A DNA stretch of 64,000 nt, from the NCBI GenBank assembly GCA_965183835.1, contig CBCYME010000024.1, positions 62,001 through 126,000 of the forward strand, given 5' to 3'. The position numbers and the translations under genes were made by a program. The notes beneath the pieces were generated by a model. It was not told the origin of the DNA, did not search any database, and saw nothing but the letters and a program-made list of their open reading frames with translations. Position 1 is the first letter of the stretch. Each line of letters starts with the position of its first letter. Shown here one piece after another: positions 41,329-49,633 of the stretch. The stretch comes from OMPR01 sp965183835. GTDB taxonomy: Bacteria; Pseudomonadota; Alphaproteobacteria; Rhodobacterales; Rhodobacteraceae.

Positions 41329-42486
41329 TTACAGAGCGTCTACCGCGCAGGTGATGCGTGCCAATCCTTGCTGCAGACTTTCGCGCCCGTAGGCAAATGA
41401 CAAGCGCAGATGTCCCGGCATGCCAAAAGCCCGCCCGGGAACAACCGCAACTCCCGCCTTATCCAGCAGATACCGGCAGAACTCAGGATCCGATGGCATT
41501 TTTGCCGGGCATTTCGGAAAAACATAAAACGCACCATCCGGCACGGGACATGCCAAACCTGCGGCGTTCAGGCCATCAACCATCAGATCCCGCCGGGCCC
41601 GTAACTCGACCAGACGATCCGCAAGCAGATCTTTTGGGCCAGTAACAGCCGCCAAAGCCGCTGCCTGTGCGACCGAACACGTCCCCGAAGTAACTTGCCC
41701 CTGCACGGCGGTCATTGCCTTGATCAAAGGCTGCGGCCCGATCGCCCATCCGATCCGCCACCCAGTCATAGAAAACGCTTTGGACACACCATTCACAGTC
41801 AGAACCCGGTCGACCAACTCCGGCATCGCCTGCGCAAACGGGGTAAAAGGCACATAGCTCAGGTGTTGATAGATTTCATCCGAGATCACCCAGACATGAG
41901 GATGACGGGACAGAACATCCGCCAATGCACGCAATTCCTCCGCAGAGTAAATCGCCCCGCTTGGGTTGGACGGAGAGTTCAGCAGCAACCACCGTGTGCG
42001 CGGGGTTATGGCCTGTTCCAGCTGCGCCGGGGTTAGCTTGAACCCTTGCATAGCATCGCAGGTCAGAACCACAGGGGTGCCCCCTGCAACCCGAACCATA
42101 TCGGCGTACGAGGTCCAGAACGGCGCGGCCATGACCACTTCGTCATCCGCATTCAGGGTAGCCAGAAACGCATTTGCAAGAACCTGTTTTGCACCGGTTG
42201 ATATCATCACCTGTTCCGGGGGCACCCCAGCCTGCGCCGCGACTGCTGCGCGCAACTCAGGTGTTCCTGCGGTGGCCGTGTATCGCGTCTGACCCGCCAA
42301 AGCCGCCTGATGCGCGGCGGCTATCACATGCGGGGGCGTCGGAAAGTCAGGTTCCCCGGTGCTGAGTGCAATTACATCCACACCTTGGCGCCGCAACTCA
42401 GCTGCGCGTTCAGAAATCTGCACGATCTCGGACAAGGCGATTCCATTCAGACGACCCGCGGGCTGGAATTCGGTATGTGTGTTCAT
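41329..42486 (-). CDS. Class I/II pyridoxal-phosphate aminotransferase
   Basis: A 385-residue fold-type I aminotransferase. The PLP lysine is in TVNGVSKAFSMTGWRIGWAI; substrate-carboxylate and cofactor segments are ISTGAKQVLANAF, LLLNSPSNPSGAIYS and VISDEIYQHLSY, and the C-terminal Arg is in GHLRLSFAYGRESL. It resembles aspartate aminotransferases of the Ib group. First gene of the leftward operon and divergent from a LysR gene. Confidence 0.9.
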   Translation of the reverse strand: MNTHTEFQPAGRLNGIALSEIVQISERAAELRRQGVDVIALSTGEPDFPTPPHVIAAAHQAALAGQTRYTATAGTPELRAAVAAQAGVPPEQVMISTGAKQVLANAFLATLNADDEVVMAAPFWTSYADMVRVAGGTPVVLTCDAMQGFKLTPAQLEQAITPRTRWLLLNSPSNPSGAIYSAEELRALADVLSRHPHVWVISDEIYQHLSYVPFTPFAQAMPELVDRVLTVNGVSKAFSMTGWRIGWAIGPQPLIKAMTAVQGQVTSGTCSVAQAAALAAVTGPKDLLADRLVELRARRDLMVDGLNAAGLACPVPDGAFYVFPKCPAKMPSDPEFCRYLLDKAGVAVVPGRAFGMPGHLRLSFAYGRESLQQGLARITCAVDAL

Positions 42487-42542
42487 CTTTGGAATAGGTC
42501 CTTTGACTGACTTTGCGCAGCAAGAGCAATATCACCCTATGA

Positions 42543-42569
42543 TCCGAAGAAAGCGAATGATAATTCGGA
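42543..42569. promoter_or_regulatory. LysR-type inverted repeat between aminotransferase and LysR genes
   Basis: TCCGAA (42543-42548) and TTCGGA (42564-42569) are a perfect 6-bp inverted repeat with a 15-base spacer, and both arms are followed by GAAGAAA-like sequence. It lies 24 bases before the LysR start in a 106-base divergent region. A binding site for that regulator is likely. Confidence 0.5.
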
Positions 42570-42592
42570 AGAAAGGTATGAGGTAAAGTTAT

Positions 42593-43492
42593 ATGGATAT
42601 CCCGCGTCGGTTCCTGCCCTCCATCAGCTCACTGCTTGCGCTAGAGGCGGTAGATCGCCTGGGCAGCGCCTCTGCAGCAGCTGCAGAGTTGTCACTGACA
42701 CAAAGCGCAATCAGCAGGCAGCTGAAGGTGATGGAGGAGCAATTGGATGTCGCACTGATTAAACGCAATCAGATGCGACTGCAGCTGACCCCAGCGGCGC
42801 AGGAGTATGTTATCGAAGCACGCGCAGCGATCCAGAAGTTGGCGCAGGCGTCGCTAAAGCTGAAAGCAAATCCAATGGGCGGATCGCTCAACCTGTCGGT
42901 TCTGCCCGCGTTTGCGATGCATTGGCTGGCGCCACGGCTGAGCGATTTTGCCCGCAAACACCCCGGTGTAACGGTCAATTTGAACACGCGATTGAAACCT
43001 TTTGATTTCTCAACGGAACTCTTTGACGCCGCGATCCATTTTGGCGACCTCGACTGGCCAGAGGTCCACGGGTTGCGGATCATGCGCGAAGAGGTCGTGC
43101 CCGTGTGCGCACCACACCTTTGCCCCAAAGTGCCACGCTCTGCTGATTGGTTGCTTGATGCATCGCTGCTTCACCTCGATACCCGGGCGAATGCCTGGGA
43201 AACATGGTTTTCAGCACAGGATATCGCGCCCCCTGCGTTACGGGGTATGCTGTTTGATCAGTTTTCCACAATGATTCCGGCCGCGATCCACGGGCTGGGC
43301 GTGGCACTGCTGCCCAGCTACTTGATCCAAGACGAATTGAGCTCGGGTCGGCTTGTCCGAGCCTTTGAGGGAATAACCGTCTCATTGGGGGACTATTTTT
43401 TGGTGTGGCCAAACACACGGCCCGCACCCGTGGCCCTTGAGGCATTCAAGAGCTGGCTAAAAGAACAAATTGAAACCGTGAACAAGACCTGA
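42593..43492 (+). CDS. LysR family transcriptional regulator (GcvA-like)
   Basis: A 299-residue regulator: MDIPRRFLPSISSLLALEAV, helix-turn-helix GSASAAAAELSLTQSAISRQ and the GcvA-type effector domain (LNTRLKPFDFSTELFDAAIH, GLGVALLPSYLIQDELSSGR). GAGGT lies 8 bases before the ATG. It is divergent from the aminotransferase operon, its probable target. Confidence 0.9.
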   Translation: MDIPRRFLPSISSLLALEAVDRLGSASAAAAELSLTQSAISRQLKVMEEQLDVALIKRNQMRLQLTPAAQEYVIEARAAIQKLAQASLKLKANPMGGSLNLSVLPAFAMHWLAPRLSDFARKHPGVTVNLNTRLKPFDFSTELFDAAIHFGDLDWPEVHGLRIMREEVVPVCAPHLCPKVPRSADWLLDASLLHLDTRANAWETWFSAQDIAPPALRGMLFDQFSTMIPAAIHGLGVALLPSYLIQDELSSGRLVRAFEGITVSLGDYFLVWPNTRPAPVALEAFKSWLKEQIETVNKT

Positions 43493-43540
43493 GCTGACTG
43501 GCTGCAAGGACATACCTGCGCGGCCTTTGGCCTTGCGTCC

Positions 43541-43587
43541 TGCGGACGGCGGGGTGCGGACGGCGGGGTGCGGACGGCGGGGTGCGG
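43541..43587. repeat. 14-bp tandem repeat, three copies plus a partial
   Basis: TGCGGACGGCGGGG is repeated without change at 43541, 43555 and 43569, and a fourth copy stops after TGCGG. It lies in the convergent gap between a LysR gene and an acyl-CoA dehydrogenase gene, so it is unlikely to be translated. Exact copies suggest recent slippage. Confidence 0.9.
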
Positions 43588-43646
43588 CAAAGCCGCGCCC
43601 TGCCGGGCCCAACGGGAGGAAATGTCCCGCGAGGAACGTTGACGAC

Positions 43647-43667
43647 GGGCGGGAGGCCCGCCTATTT
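43647..43667. terminator. Two-way terminator of LysR and acyl-CoA dehydrogenase genes
   Basis: GGCGGG-AGG-CCCGCC (43648-43662) is a perfect 6-bp stem with a 3-base loop, followed on the plus strand by TATTTAAATTAAA. It is 9 bases from the stop of the leftward acyl-CoA dehydrogenase gene and serves genes arriving from both sides. Confidence 0.65.
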
Positions 43668-43670
43668 AAA

Positions 43671-44828
43671 TTAAACGTCGATTGACCGCGCGATGAGTTC
43701 CTTCATCACTTCGTTGGTCCCGCCATAGATCATTTGAACGCGCGCATCCGCATAGAGGCGGGCAATCGGGTATTCCATCATAAAGCCATACCCGCCGAAC
43801 AACTGCAGGCATTCGTGCATGATTTCGTTCTGAACCTCAGACCCCCAGTATTTCACCATCGAGGCCGTAGTGGCGTCCAGCTGGCCCTGTTCCAAACGCC
43901 CAATGCAGTCATTCACAAAACTGCGCAGCAATTCTGCTTTGGTTTTGCATTCCGCCAGTTTGAACCGGGTGTTTTGGAAATCCATCACACGCTGCCCGAA
44001 CGCCTTGCGTTCCTGCGTGTATTTCACGGTTTCAGCAATCGCAAAATCAATCGCGCCCAGCGCCATCAACCCGATTGTCAGGCGCTCCCATGGCAGTTGC
44101 TTCATCAGTTGATAAAAGCCCTGCCCCTCTTCCGCACCAATCAGGTTGGTCATTGGCACTTTGACGTCTTCAAAGAACAGCTCGGCAGTGTCGTTGCCCT
44201 TCATCCCCAGTTTCTTGAGGTTTTTACCGCGACGGAAACCCTCGGTGCCTTCGGTTTCCATGGCGATCAACGACACGCCCTTAGCACCCAAAGTTTTGTC
44301 CGTTTTGGCCACCACAATCACCAGATCAGCCGACTGACCGTTGGTGATAAAGATCTTAGAGCCGTTGATTTTGTAGCTGTTGCCGTCTTTTTCAGCAGTC
44401 GTGCGCACCGCCTGCAAATCGGATCCAGTACCCGGTTCGGTCATCGCAATTGCGCCGACCATTTCGCCAGAGACCAATTTAGGCAACCATTTCTGCTTTT
44501 GCTCTTCGCTGCCGTAGCCGTTGATATAGTGCATCACGATGGACTGAATGCCAAAGCCCCAACCGCTGTCGCCCCGCGCAGCTTGTTCGTACATCGCGAC
44601 GGCATCAAAGCCCATGCCACCGCCTACACCCCCGTATTCTTCGGCAATGGTTCCGCCCATCATGCCAGCTTCGCCAGCCTTGTTCCAAAAGCCACGATCA
44701 ACGACACCGTTGGCATTCCACGAGTCGATGTTGGGAACCATTTCGTCGTCGTAAAACCGGCCCGACATTTCGGCAAACATCCGGTGTTCTTCGGTGATCC
44801 AGCTAGCGGTTGGGGTAAAGAGCGTCAT
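43671..44828 (-). CDS. Acyl-CoA dehydrogenase
   Basis: A 385-residue enzyme from the ATG at 44828 (MTLFTPTASWITEEHRMFAE), chosen because GAGG lies 6 bases upstream. Motifs: AMTEPGTGSDLQAVRTTAEK, INGSKIFITNGQSADLVIVV and a C-terminal AQLYADARVQMIYGGTNEVM-like end (RVQMIYGGTNEVMKELIARS) where the Glu/Gly arrangement is that of long-chain and branched-chain acyl-CoA dehydrogenases. It is the last gene of the leftward Atu-like cluster and may act like AtuD. Confidence 0.92.
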   Translation of the reverse strand: MTLFTPTASWITEEHRMFAEMSGRFYDDEMVPNIDSWNANGVVDRGFWNKAGEAGMMGGTIAEEYGGVGGGMGFDAVAMYEQAARGDSGWGFGIQSIVMHYINGYGSEEQKQKWLPKLVSGEMVGAIAMTEPGTGSDLQAVRTTAEKDGNSYKINGSKIFITNGQSADLVIVVAKTDKTLGAKGVSLIAMETEGTEGFRRGKNLKKLGMKGNDTAELFFEDVKVPMTNLIGAEEGQGFYQLMKQLPWERLTIGLMALGAIDFAIAETVKYTQERKAFGQRVMDFQNTRFKLAECKTKAELLRSFVNDCIGRLEQGQLDATTASMVKYWGSEVQNEIMHECLQLFGGYGFMMEYPIARLYADARVQMIYGGTNEVMKELIARSIDV

Positions 44829-44935
44829 GGCATGCCTCATTAAAAATCTAGGTTGGGCCAAAGCTATCGCGCGCGATCCTTTATGCCAATCTGGGTGACG
44901 CCGCGTCCCAATTCTGCAACGCAACGTCCTTTGGT

Positions 44936-45727
44936 TTAGTTCGCAACGCGATGGCGCATCCCTTGGGTCGGTGGCGTCTCAGCCCCGCCCGCAAAGCACT
45001 GAGCGATGGACATCCACTCAACAGCGTTTGGCCCGTCCAGCTTTAACGCGGTATCTGTTATGTTCCGTGTCTGCGCCATGACTTGGGCAAATTCTACGGC
45101 CGATCCGGTGATCGCATTGTCGTTTGGTTCACCAAAGGTCCAAATGGCACCTGATGGGGCAACCAAGGTCATGTACGGCATCACCTCGGGCACCTTGCGT
45201 CCATTCACCTTGTAGGACCAGCCAAACGTATTGATCCCCAAAACCACAATGTTCTTGATGCGATCCATCTCGTGCCGCTCAGCGCCCAGGATATCAAACA
45301 CCTCTTGTCCATGCGCCCATGTCTCCATCTGCCGCGCCGTCATCGAAGAGCGCACAGACATATCCGGCCCGGCCCATTTCACGCGCCGCTTGGGATCAAG
45401 ATCTGCCCAGCGCGTGCCCATATCGGTGTAAAGGCTGCGCCATGCTTCGCGCAGGGGTTCACCGCGTTCTGCAACCATTGCGTTCTCGGTGGCGCGGAAC
45501 CCTTGCTTGGCGATCCCCCCCATCACGGCGCCCACCTTGGCTGCAAACGCGTCTTCGTCCTGCAAAGACAGATCTGCCATTTGATTCCAGAAATGCAGGT
45601 GCACGATGACATCGTTCAGGGTCCAGCCCTTGAACTGTGTCACCTGATCCCACGCATCCCCGCGCACATCTGCAAGCGCCGCATAAAGCGCCTCGCTCTC
45701 ATTCAGAAAATCCTGCGCCTGTTCCAT
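44936..45727 (-). CDS. TIGR03084 family (DinB-like) metal-binding protein
   Basis: A 263-residue protein beginning MEQAQDFLNESEALYAALAD, with TQFKGWTLNDVIVHLHFWNQ and MSVRSSMTARQMETWAHGQE, where the His residues match the metal-binding positions of the mycothiol-transferase-like DinB fold. Function of this family is unknown. It starts directly after the stop of the nitronate monooxygenase-like gene, so it belongs to the carboxylase operon. Confidence 0.82.
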   Translation of the reverse strand: MEQAQDFLNESEALYAALADVRGDAWDQVTQFKGWTLNDVIVHLHFWNQMADLSLQDEDAFAAKVGAVMGGIAKQGFRATENAMVAERGEPLREAWRSLYTDMGTRWADLDPKRRVKWAGPDMSVRSSMTARQMETWAHGQEVFDILGAERHEMDRIKNIVVLGINTFGWSYKVNGRKVPEVMPYMTLVAPSGAIWTFGEPNDNAITGSAVEFAQVMAQTRNITDTALKLDGPNAVEWMSIAQCFAGGAETPPTQGMRHRVAN

Positions 45728-46855
45728 TTATTCCTCCAACGTTGCCATTAGCCGTTCCACGGCGGCAAGGTAATCTTGCTTGAAATCCTGCACCACCGCG
45801 GTGGTTGAGGTGGCTTGGTTCATCAATCCAACCCCCTGCCCGACCCAATAGGTCGACAATTCGGCCGCGCCATCATGGCCGGACTGCGCCAGCTTTTCGA
45901 CCTTGCGCAGCGCCGGTTCCGATACCAGTGTCTGCAGCGGCATCGGCAGCGGGCTGGGGCCTTTGACCTCCCAGGCATTCGTCCAGGCAGATTTGAGCTG
46001 TCGCGACCCTTTGCCGGTACGCGACCGCGACCGAACCGTATCGGACGAGGTCGCAGCCAACATCTTATCCTTGATTTGTTGCGGCGGTTCCCCTTCCGCG
46101 GTGGTCAGCCAAACAGACCCGCACCACGCGCCCGCAGCCCCCATGGCCATTGCCGCTGCCATTTGCTGACCTGTCACGATACCACCAGCGGCCAATACCG
46201 GCGTGCCCTTAGCGACCGAAACGACTTCGGGCACAAGCACCATGGTCGAGATTTCACCGCAGTGACCGCCCGCCTCGCCGCCCGCCGCCACAAGGATATC
46301 GACCCCTGCGGCGACCTGCAATTCAGCGTGTTTCTTGGCCCCAACCAAAGCAGCGACAGGAACGCCTGCGGCCTTGGCGCGTTCCATCATAATCGGGGGA
46401 GGCGTGCCCAGCGCGTTTGCAATCAGCTTGATCGGGAATGAGAACGCCACATCCAGCATGTCCTGAGCGCCCGCGCTGTTCATATTGTGCGAGAACATCA
46501 ACAGATCGCCGCGCGCCGCATCCAAATCATCGGTGGCAACGCCATATTCATCCAGCACCTGATTGGCGAATTCGACATGCTCTTGCGGAACCGAGGCCAA
46601 AAGATCCGCATCACTGGGTTCGGCCCCCTGTTTCTGGATCGAGGTGGGGACGATCAGATCCACACCATAAGGTTTGCCATCGCAATTGGCATCGATCCAC
46701 TCCAATTCTGTCCGCAGCTGTTCGGGCGTGTACATCACAGCCCCAAACACGCCCATGCCCCCGGCACGGGACACAGCCGCCACCACATCACGGCAATGGC
46801 TAAAAGCAAACAACGGGAATTCGATGCCCAATTGGCGGCACAGGTCGGAATTCAT
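45728..46855 (-). CDS. Nitronate monooxygenase family flavoprotein
   Basis: A 375-residue FMN TIM-barrel protein: MNSDLCRQLGIEFPLFAFSH, AAGGEAGGHCGEISTMVLVP and VLAAGGIVTGQQMAAAMAMG, which bind FMN phosphate. Many proteins annotated this way do not use nitronates and instead reduce or isomerise enoyl intermediates. It stands between the carboxylase alpha-subunit gene and the TIGR03084 gene with 0-3 bases between them. Confidence 0.87.
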   Translation of the reverse strand: MNSDLCRQLGIEFPLFAFSHCRDVVAAVSRAGGMGVFGAVMYTPEQLRTELEWIDANCDGKPYGVDLIVPTSIQKQGAEPSDADLLASVPQEHVEFANQVLDEYGVATDDLDAARGDLLMFSHNMNSAGAQDMLDVAFSFPIKLIANALGTPPPIMMERAKAAGVPVAALVGAKKHAELQVAAGVDILVAAGGEAGGHCGEISTMVLVPEVVSVAKGTPVLAAGGIVTGQQMAAAMAMGAAGAWCGSVWLTTAEGEPPQQIKDKMLAATSSDTVRSRSRTGKGSRQLKSAWTNAWEVKGPSPLPMPLQTLVSEPALRKVEKLAQSGHDGAAELSTYWVGQGVGLMNQATSTTAVVQDFKQDYLAAVERLMATLEE

Positions 46856-46858
46856 AAC

Positions 46859-48832
46859 TCAGGTCTCCTCAATCTCGATCATCACGTCACCTGCGGTCAG
46901 TTGTTGCCCGGCTTTGACATGCACAGCGCTGACTGCTCCATCGACAGCGGCCATGATCTGATGTTGCATTTTCATGGCTTCCAAAACGGCCAGCGTGTCG
47001 CCTTTGGTCACGGTCTGACCCGGTTGAGTCATGACATCGACCACCAGTCCGGGCATCGGCGCGCTGACACGCCCTCCGGCAACGACGGTTTCATCCTGCG
47101 CCCCCGGTCGCACTCGGGAAAACGTCATGCGTTCAGCCCCTACCGCGATTTGAACGCTATCGCGGCTAAGCACAGCGACCACGTCAACCGTTTGCCCATT
47201 CACACGGGCGCGGATCTGGCCTGAGTCGCGGGCTGTCAGGGAGATCTCAAACGTCTCATCCACCACCCCAATCGTCCAACCACCAAGTGTAGCAGTCGCG
47301 CGCAGGTGCAGGTCTTGTCCGGCAAAGGTCAACGTCACATTCAACGGCAACAGCGCTGCACTAGACCAGCCAAGCTGATCCTCAGAGACATAGCCAGCAG
47401 CCTGTCTTGCCCGTTTCGCATCGCCATCAAGCAGCAGGGCCAAGGCCAGCGCCGCATCTTGGGCGCGCGCCTGCGTTTCGGGGAAACCTATGGGATAGGC
47501 CTGATCCAGAAAGGCGGTTGTTGCCTCGCCTTGTGCGAACACCTCTTGCCCCAGAACGTCCGCCAGAAAGGCCGAATTGGTCACGGTGCCCAACAGGATG
47601 CTTTCCCGAACCGCCTTAATCAAACGCGCACGTGCAACCTGACGCGTCGGGCCGTGGGCGATGATTTTCGCCAGCATCGGATCATAAAAAGGCGATACCT
47701 CTTGCCCGGTGACAATCCCTGAATCCACCCGCACACCGGGGCCTGTGGCCGGGTGCCACAGATCAATGGGACCGGTTGCAGGCAGGTAGTCATTGGCAGG
47801 ATCTTCGGCATAGAGACGCACCTCGATCGCGTGGCCGTTAAGGGTCATGCCCTCTTGGGTCAACGACAGGGGTTCCCCCTGTGCCACAGCGATCTGCATC
47901 GCCACCAGATCCAGCCCGGTGACCAATTCAGTTACCGGATGTTCAACCTGCAATCGGGTGTTCATCTCTAGGAAATAGAACTGCCCGGCGTCATCCAGCA
48001 GAAACTCAACCGTGCCTGCCCCACGATAATTGACTGCGCGCGCCGCGTTCACGGCTGCTGCGCCCATGGCTGCGCGCAGGTCGAGTGTCATGACCGGGCA
48101 CGGCGCTTCTTCGACAACCTTCTGATGACGGCGCTGGACCGAGCAATCCCGCTCGCCCAAGTGGATGACTGCACCATGACTGTCAGCAAAGACCTGAATT
48201 TCGACATGGCGCGGGGCGATGATTGCCTTTTCAAGGATCAGCTCTCCAGAGCCAAAGGCATTCTCAGCTTCGGATCGGGCCAAGCTGATCGCCTCTGCAA
48301 GGTCTGTCTTATCTTGAACCAAGCGCATCCCACGCCCGCCACCGCCTGCGGCGGCTTTCACCATGATCGGAAACCCGATTCCATCGGCGGCTTCTATTAG
48401 CACATCGTCGGCTTGATCCGCCCCTTCATACCCCGGTACGCAGGGCACCCCGGCGGCAATCATCAGGCGCTTGGCCTCGGCCTTGTTGCCCATCGACAGG
48501 ATCGCCTGTGGCTCCGGTCCGACAAAGACCAAACCCGCAGCCTCGACCGCAGCGGCAAATTCCGAATTCTCAGACAGAAAGCCGTATCCCGGATGAATGG
48601 CCCCGGCCCCGGTTTGCTGTGCGGCCGCAAGGATTTTGGCCGCATCAAGGTAACTGCCCCCCACTGGCCCGTCGCCGATCCACACGGTCTCATCTGCCAA
48701 TGTAACATGCGGGGCCTGTGCATCAGCCGTGGTGTAAACCGCCACGGCGCGCAGCCCCAGCGCCTGAGCCGAGCGGATCACACGGGCGGCAATTTCGCCC
48801 CGGTTGGCCACCAGAATTGTATCAAATGCCAT
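46859..48832 (-). CDS. Acyl-CoA carboxylase biotin-carboxylase/biotin-carrier (alpha) subunit
   Basis: A 657-residue subunit from the ATG at 48832 (MAFDTILVANRGEIAARVIR). It has the ATP-grasp segments MVKAAAGGGGRGMRLVQ and FLEMNTRLQVEHPVTELVTG, and the biotinylated Lys about position 621 in VLEAMKMQHQIMA. It carboxylates biotin with ATP and bicarbonate. Together with the beta subunit at 49634 it forms a carboxylase of the methylcrotonyl-/geranyl-CoA type. Confidence 0.94.
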   Translation of the reverse strand: MAFDTILVANRGEIAARVIRSAQALGLRAVAVYTTADAQAPHVTLADETVWIGDGPVGGSYLDAAKILAAAQQTGAGAIHPGYGFLSENSEFAAAVEAAGLVFVGPEPQAILSMGNKAEAKRLMIAAGVPCVPGYEGADQADDVLIEAADGIGFPIMVKAAAGGGGRGMRLVQDKTDLAEAISLARSEAENAFGSGELILEKAIIAPRHVEIQVFADSHGAVIHLGERDCSVQRRHQKVVEEAPCPVMTLDLRAAMGAAAVNAARAVNYRGAGTVEFLLDDAGQFYFLEMNTRLQVEHPVTELVTGLDLVAMQIAVAQGEPLSLTQEGMTLNGHAIEVRLYAEDPANDYLPATGPIDLWHPATGPGVRVDSGIVTGQEVSPFYDPMLAKIIAHGPTRQVARARLIKAVRESILLGTVTNSAFLADVLGQEVFAQGEATTAFLDQAYPIGFPETQARAQDAALALALLLDGDAKRARQAAGYVSEDQLGWSSAALLPLNVTLTFAGQDLHLRATATLGGWTIGVVDETFEISLTARDSGQIRARVNGQTVDVVAVLSRDSVQIAVGAERMTFSRVRPGAQDETVVAGGRVSAPMPGLVVDVMTQPGQTVTKGDTLAVLEAMKMQHQIMAAVDGAVSAVHVKAGQQLTAGDVMIEIEET

Positions 48833-48836
48833 CTGT

Positions 48837-49631
48837 TCAGCCCTCTGCCCATTTGGGTTTACGTTTGTCAAAAAATGCGGAGATACCTTCGCGTGCCTCA
48901 TCCGAAAGCATCCGTGCCGCAAAGCTTTCAGCGGCCATCTGGCGTTGCTGATCGCGTGTTTGAAACGGCATCTGCGCCAATTGCTGTTTGATCGCCGCCA
49001 AGGCCGCAGGCGCAGCGGCCTGCACATTGGATCGCACCTGCCCAAGGGCTGTTTCCATCCCGCCGGGGGAAACGATTTGATCCACCAATCCCGTTTCCTG
49101 CGCTATGGCACTGTCGAACGCAGCACCAGTCAGCATCAATCGACGCGCTGTAGGCAGGCCCAGACGCGCGACCACAAACGGCGCGATCTGGGCAGGGGTC
49201 AGGCCGATGCGGGTCTCAGAAAGGCTGAACTTAGCCCCCTCGGTCGCAATCACCATGTCGCCAACGCAAGCCAGACCAAAACCGCCCGCCATTGCAGCCC
49301 CTTCGACAGCCATCACAGTGAATTGCGGTAGCGCGGCGACGGCATCAAACAAGTCGGCGGCTTGCAGGCTCATATCAATGATATCCTGTTTCGACGCACC
49401 ACCCTGAAACACGGATTTGAACGCCTTGAGATCACCGCCCGCACAAAAGATCCCACCCTGTCCGCGAAAGGTAACCCCGCGAATGTCTGAGGTTTGCAAG
49501 GCGGTGCACAGAGCAAGCAGCGCCGTGACCCGCTCACCAGTCAGGGGGTTACGTTTTTCAGGCTCGTTGAACCAGACGGTCAGCCACGCGCCGTCCTGTT
49601 CCAGCTCTAAATGAGGAGAATTTGGTAGCAT
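48837..49631 (-). CDS. Enoyl-CoA hydratase/isomerase family protein
   Basis: A 264-residue crotonase: oxyanion segments GIFCAGGDLKAFKSVF and VEGAAMAGGFGLACVGDMVI, then FSLSETRIGLTPAQIAPFVV. It lies between the two carboxylase subunit genes, the position held in atu and liu clusters by the glutaconyl-CoA hydratase (AtuE or LiuC), so it probably hydrates the carboxylated enoyl-CoA. Confidence 0.9.
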   Translation of the reverse strand: MLPNSPHLELEQDGAWLTVWFNEPEKRNPLTGERVTALLALCTALQTSDIRGVTFRGQGGIFCAGGDLKAFKSVFQGGASKQDIIDMSLQAADLFDAVAALPQFTVMAVEGAAMAGGFGLACVGDMVIATEGAKFSLSETRIGLTPAQIAPFVVARLGLPTARRLMLTGAAFDSAIAQETGLVDQIVSPGGMETALGQVRSNVQAAAPAALAAIKQQLAQMPFQTRDQQRQMAAESFAARMLSDEAREGISAFFDKRKPKWAEG

Positions 49632-49633
49632 GA

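Noticed and set aside
43541..43587. CRISPR-like array
   Set aside because: The 14-bp units abut each other without spacers, and no cas gene is present.
43734..44843. 369-codon plus-strand frame
   Set aside because: Fully antisense to the acyl-CoA dehydrogenase gene and rich in His, Phe and Arg; no domain and no ribosome-binding site.
48413..48991. 192-codon plus-strand frame
   Set aside because: Antisense to the carboxylase alpha and crotonase genes; no protein signature.
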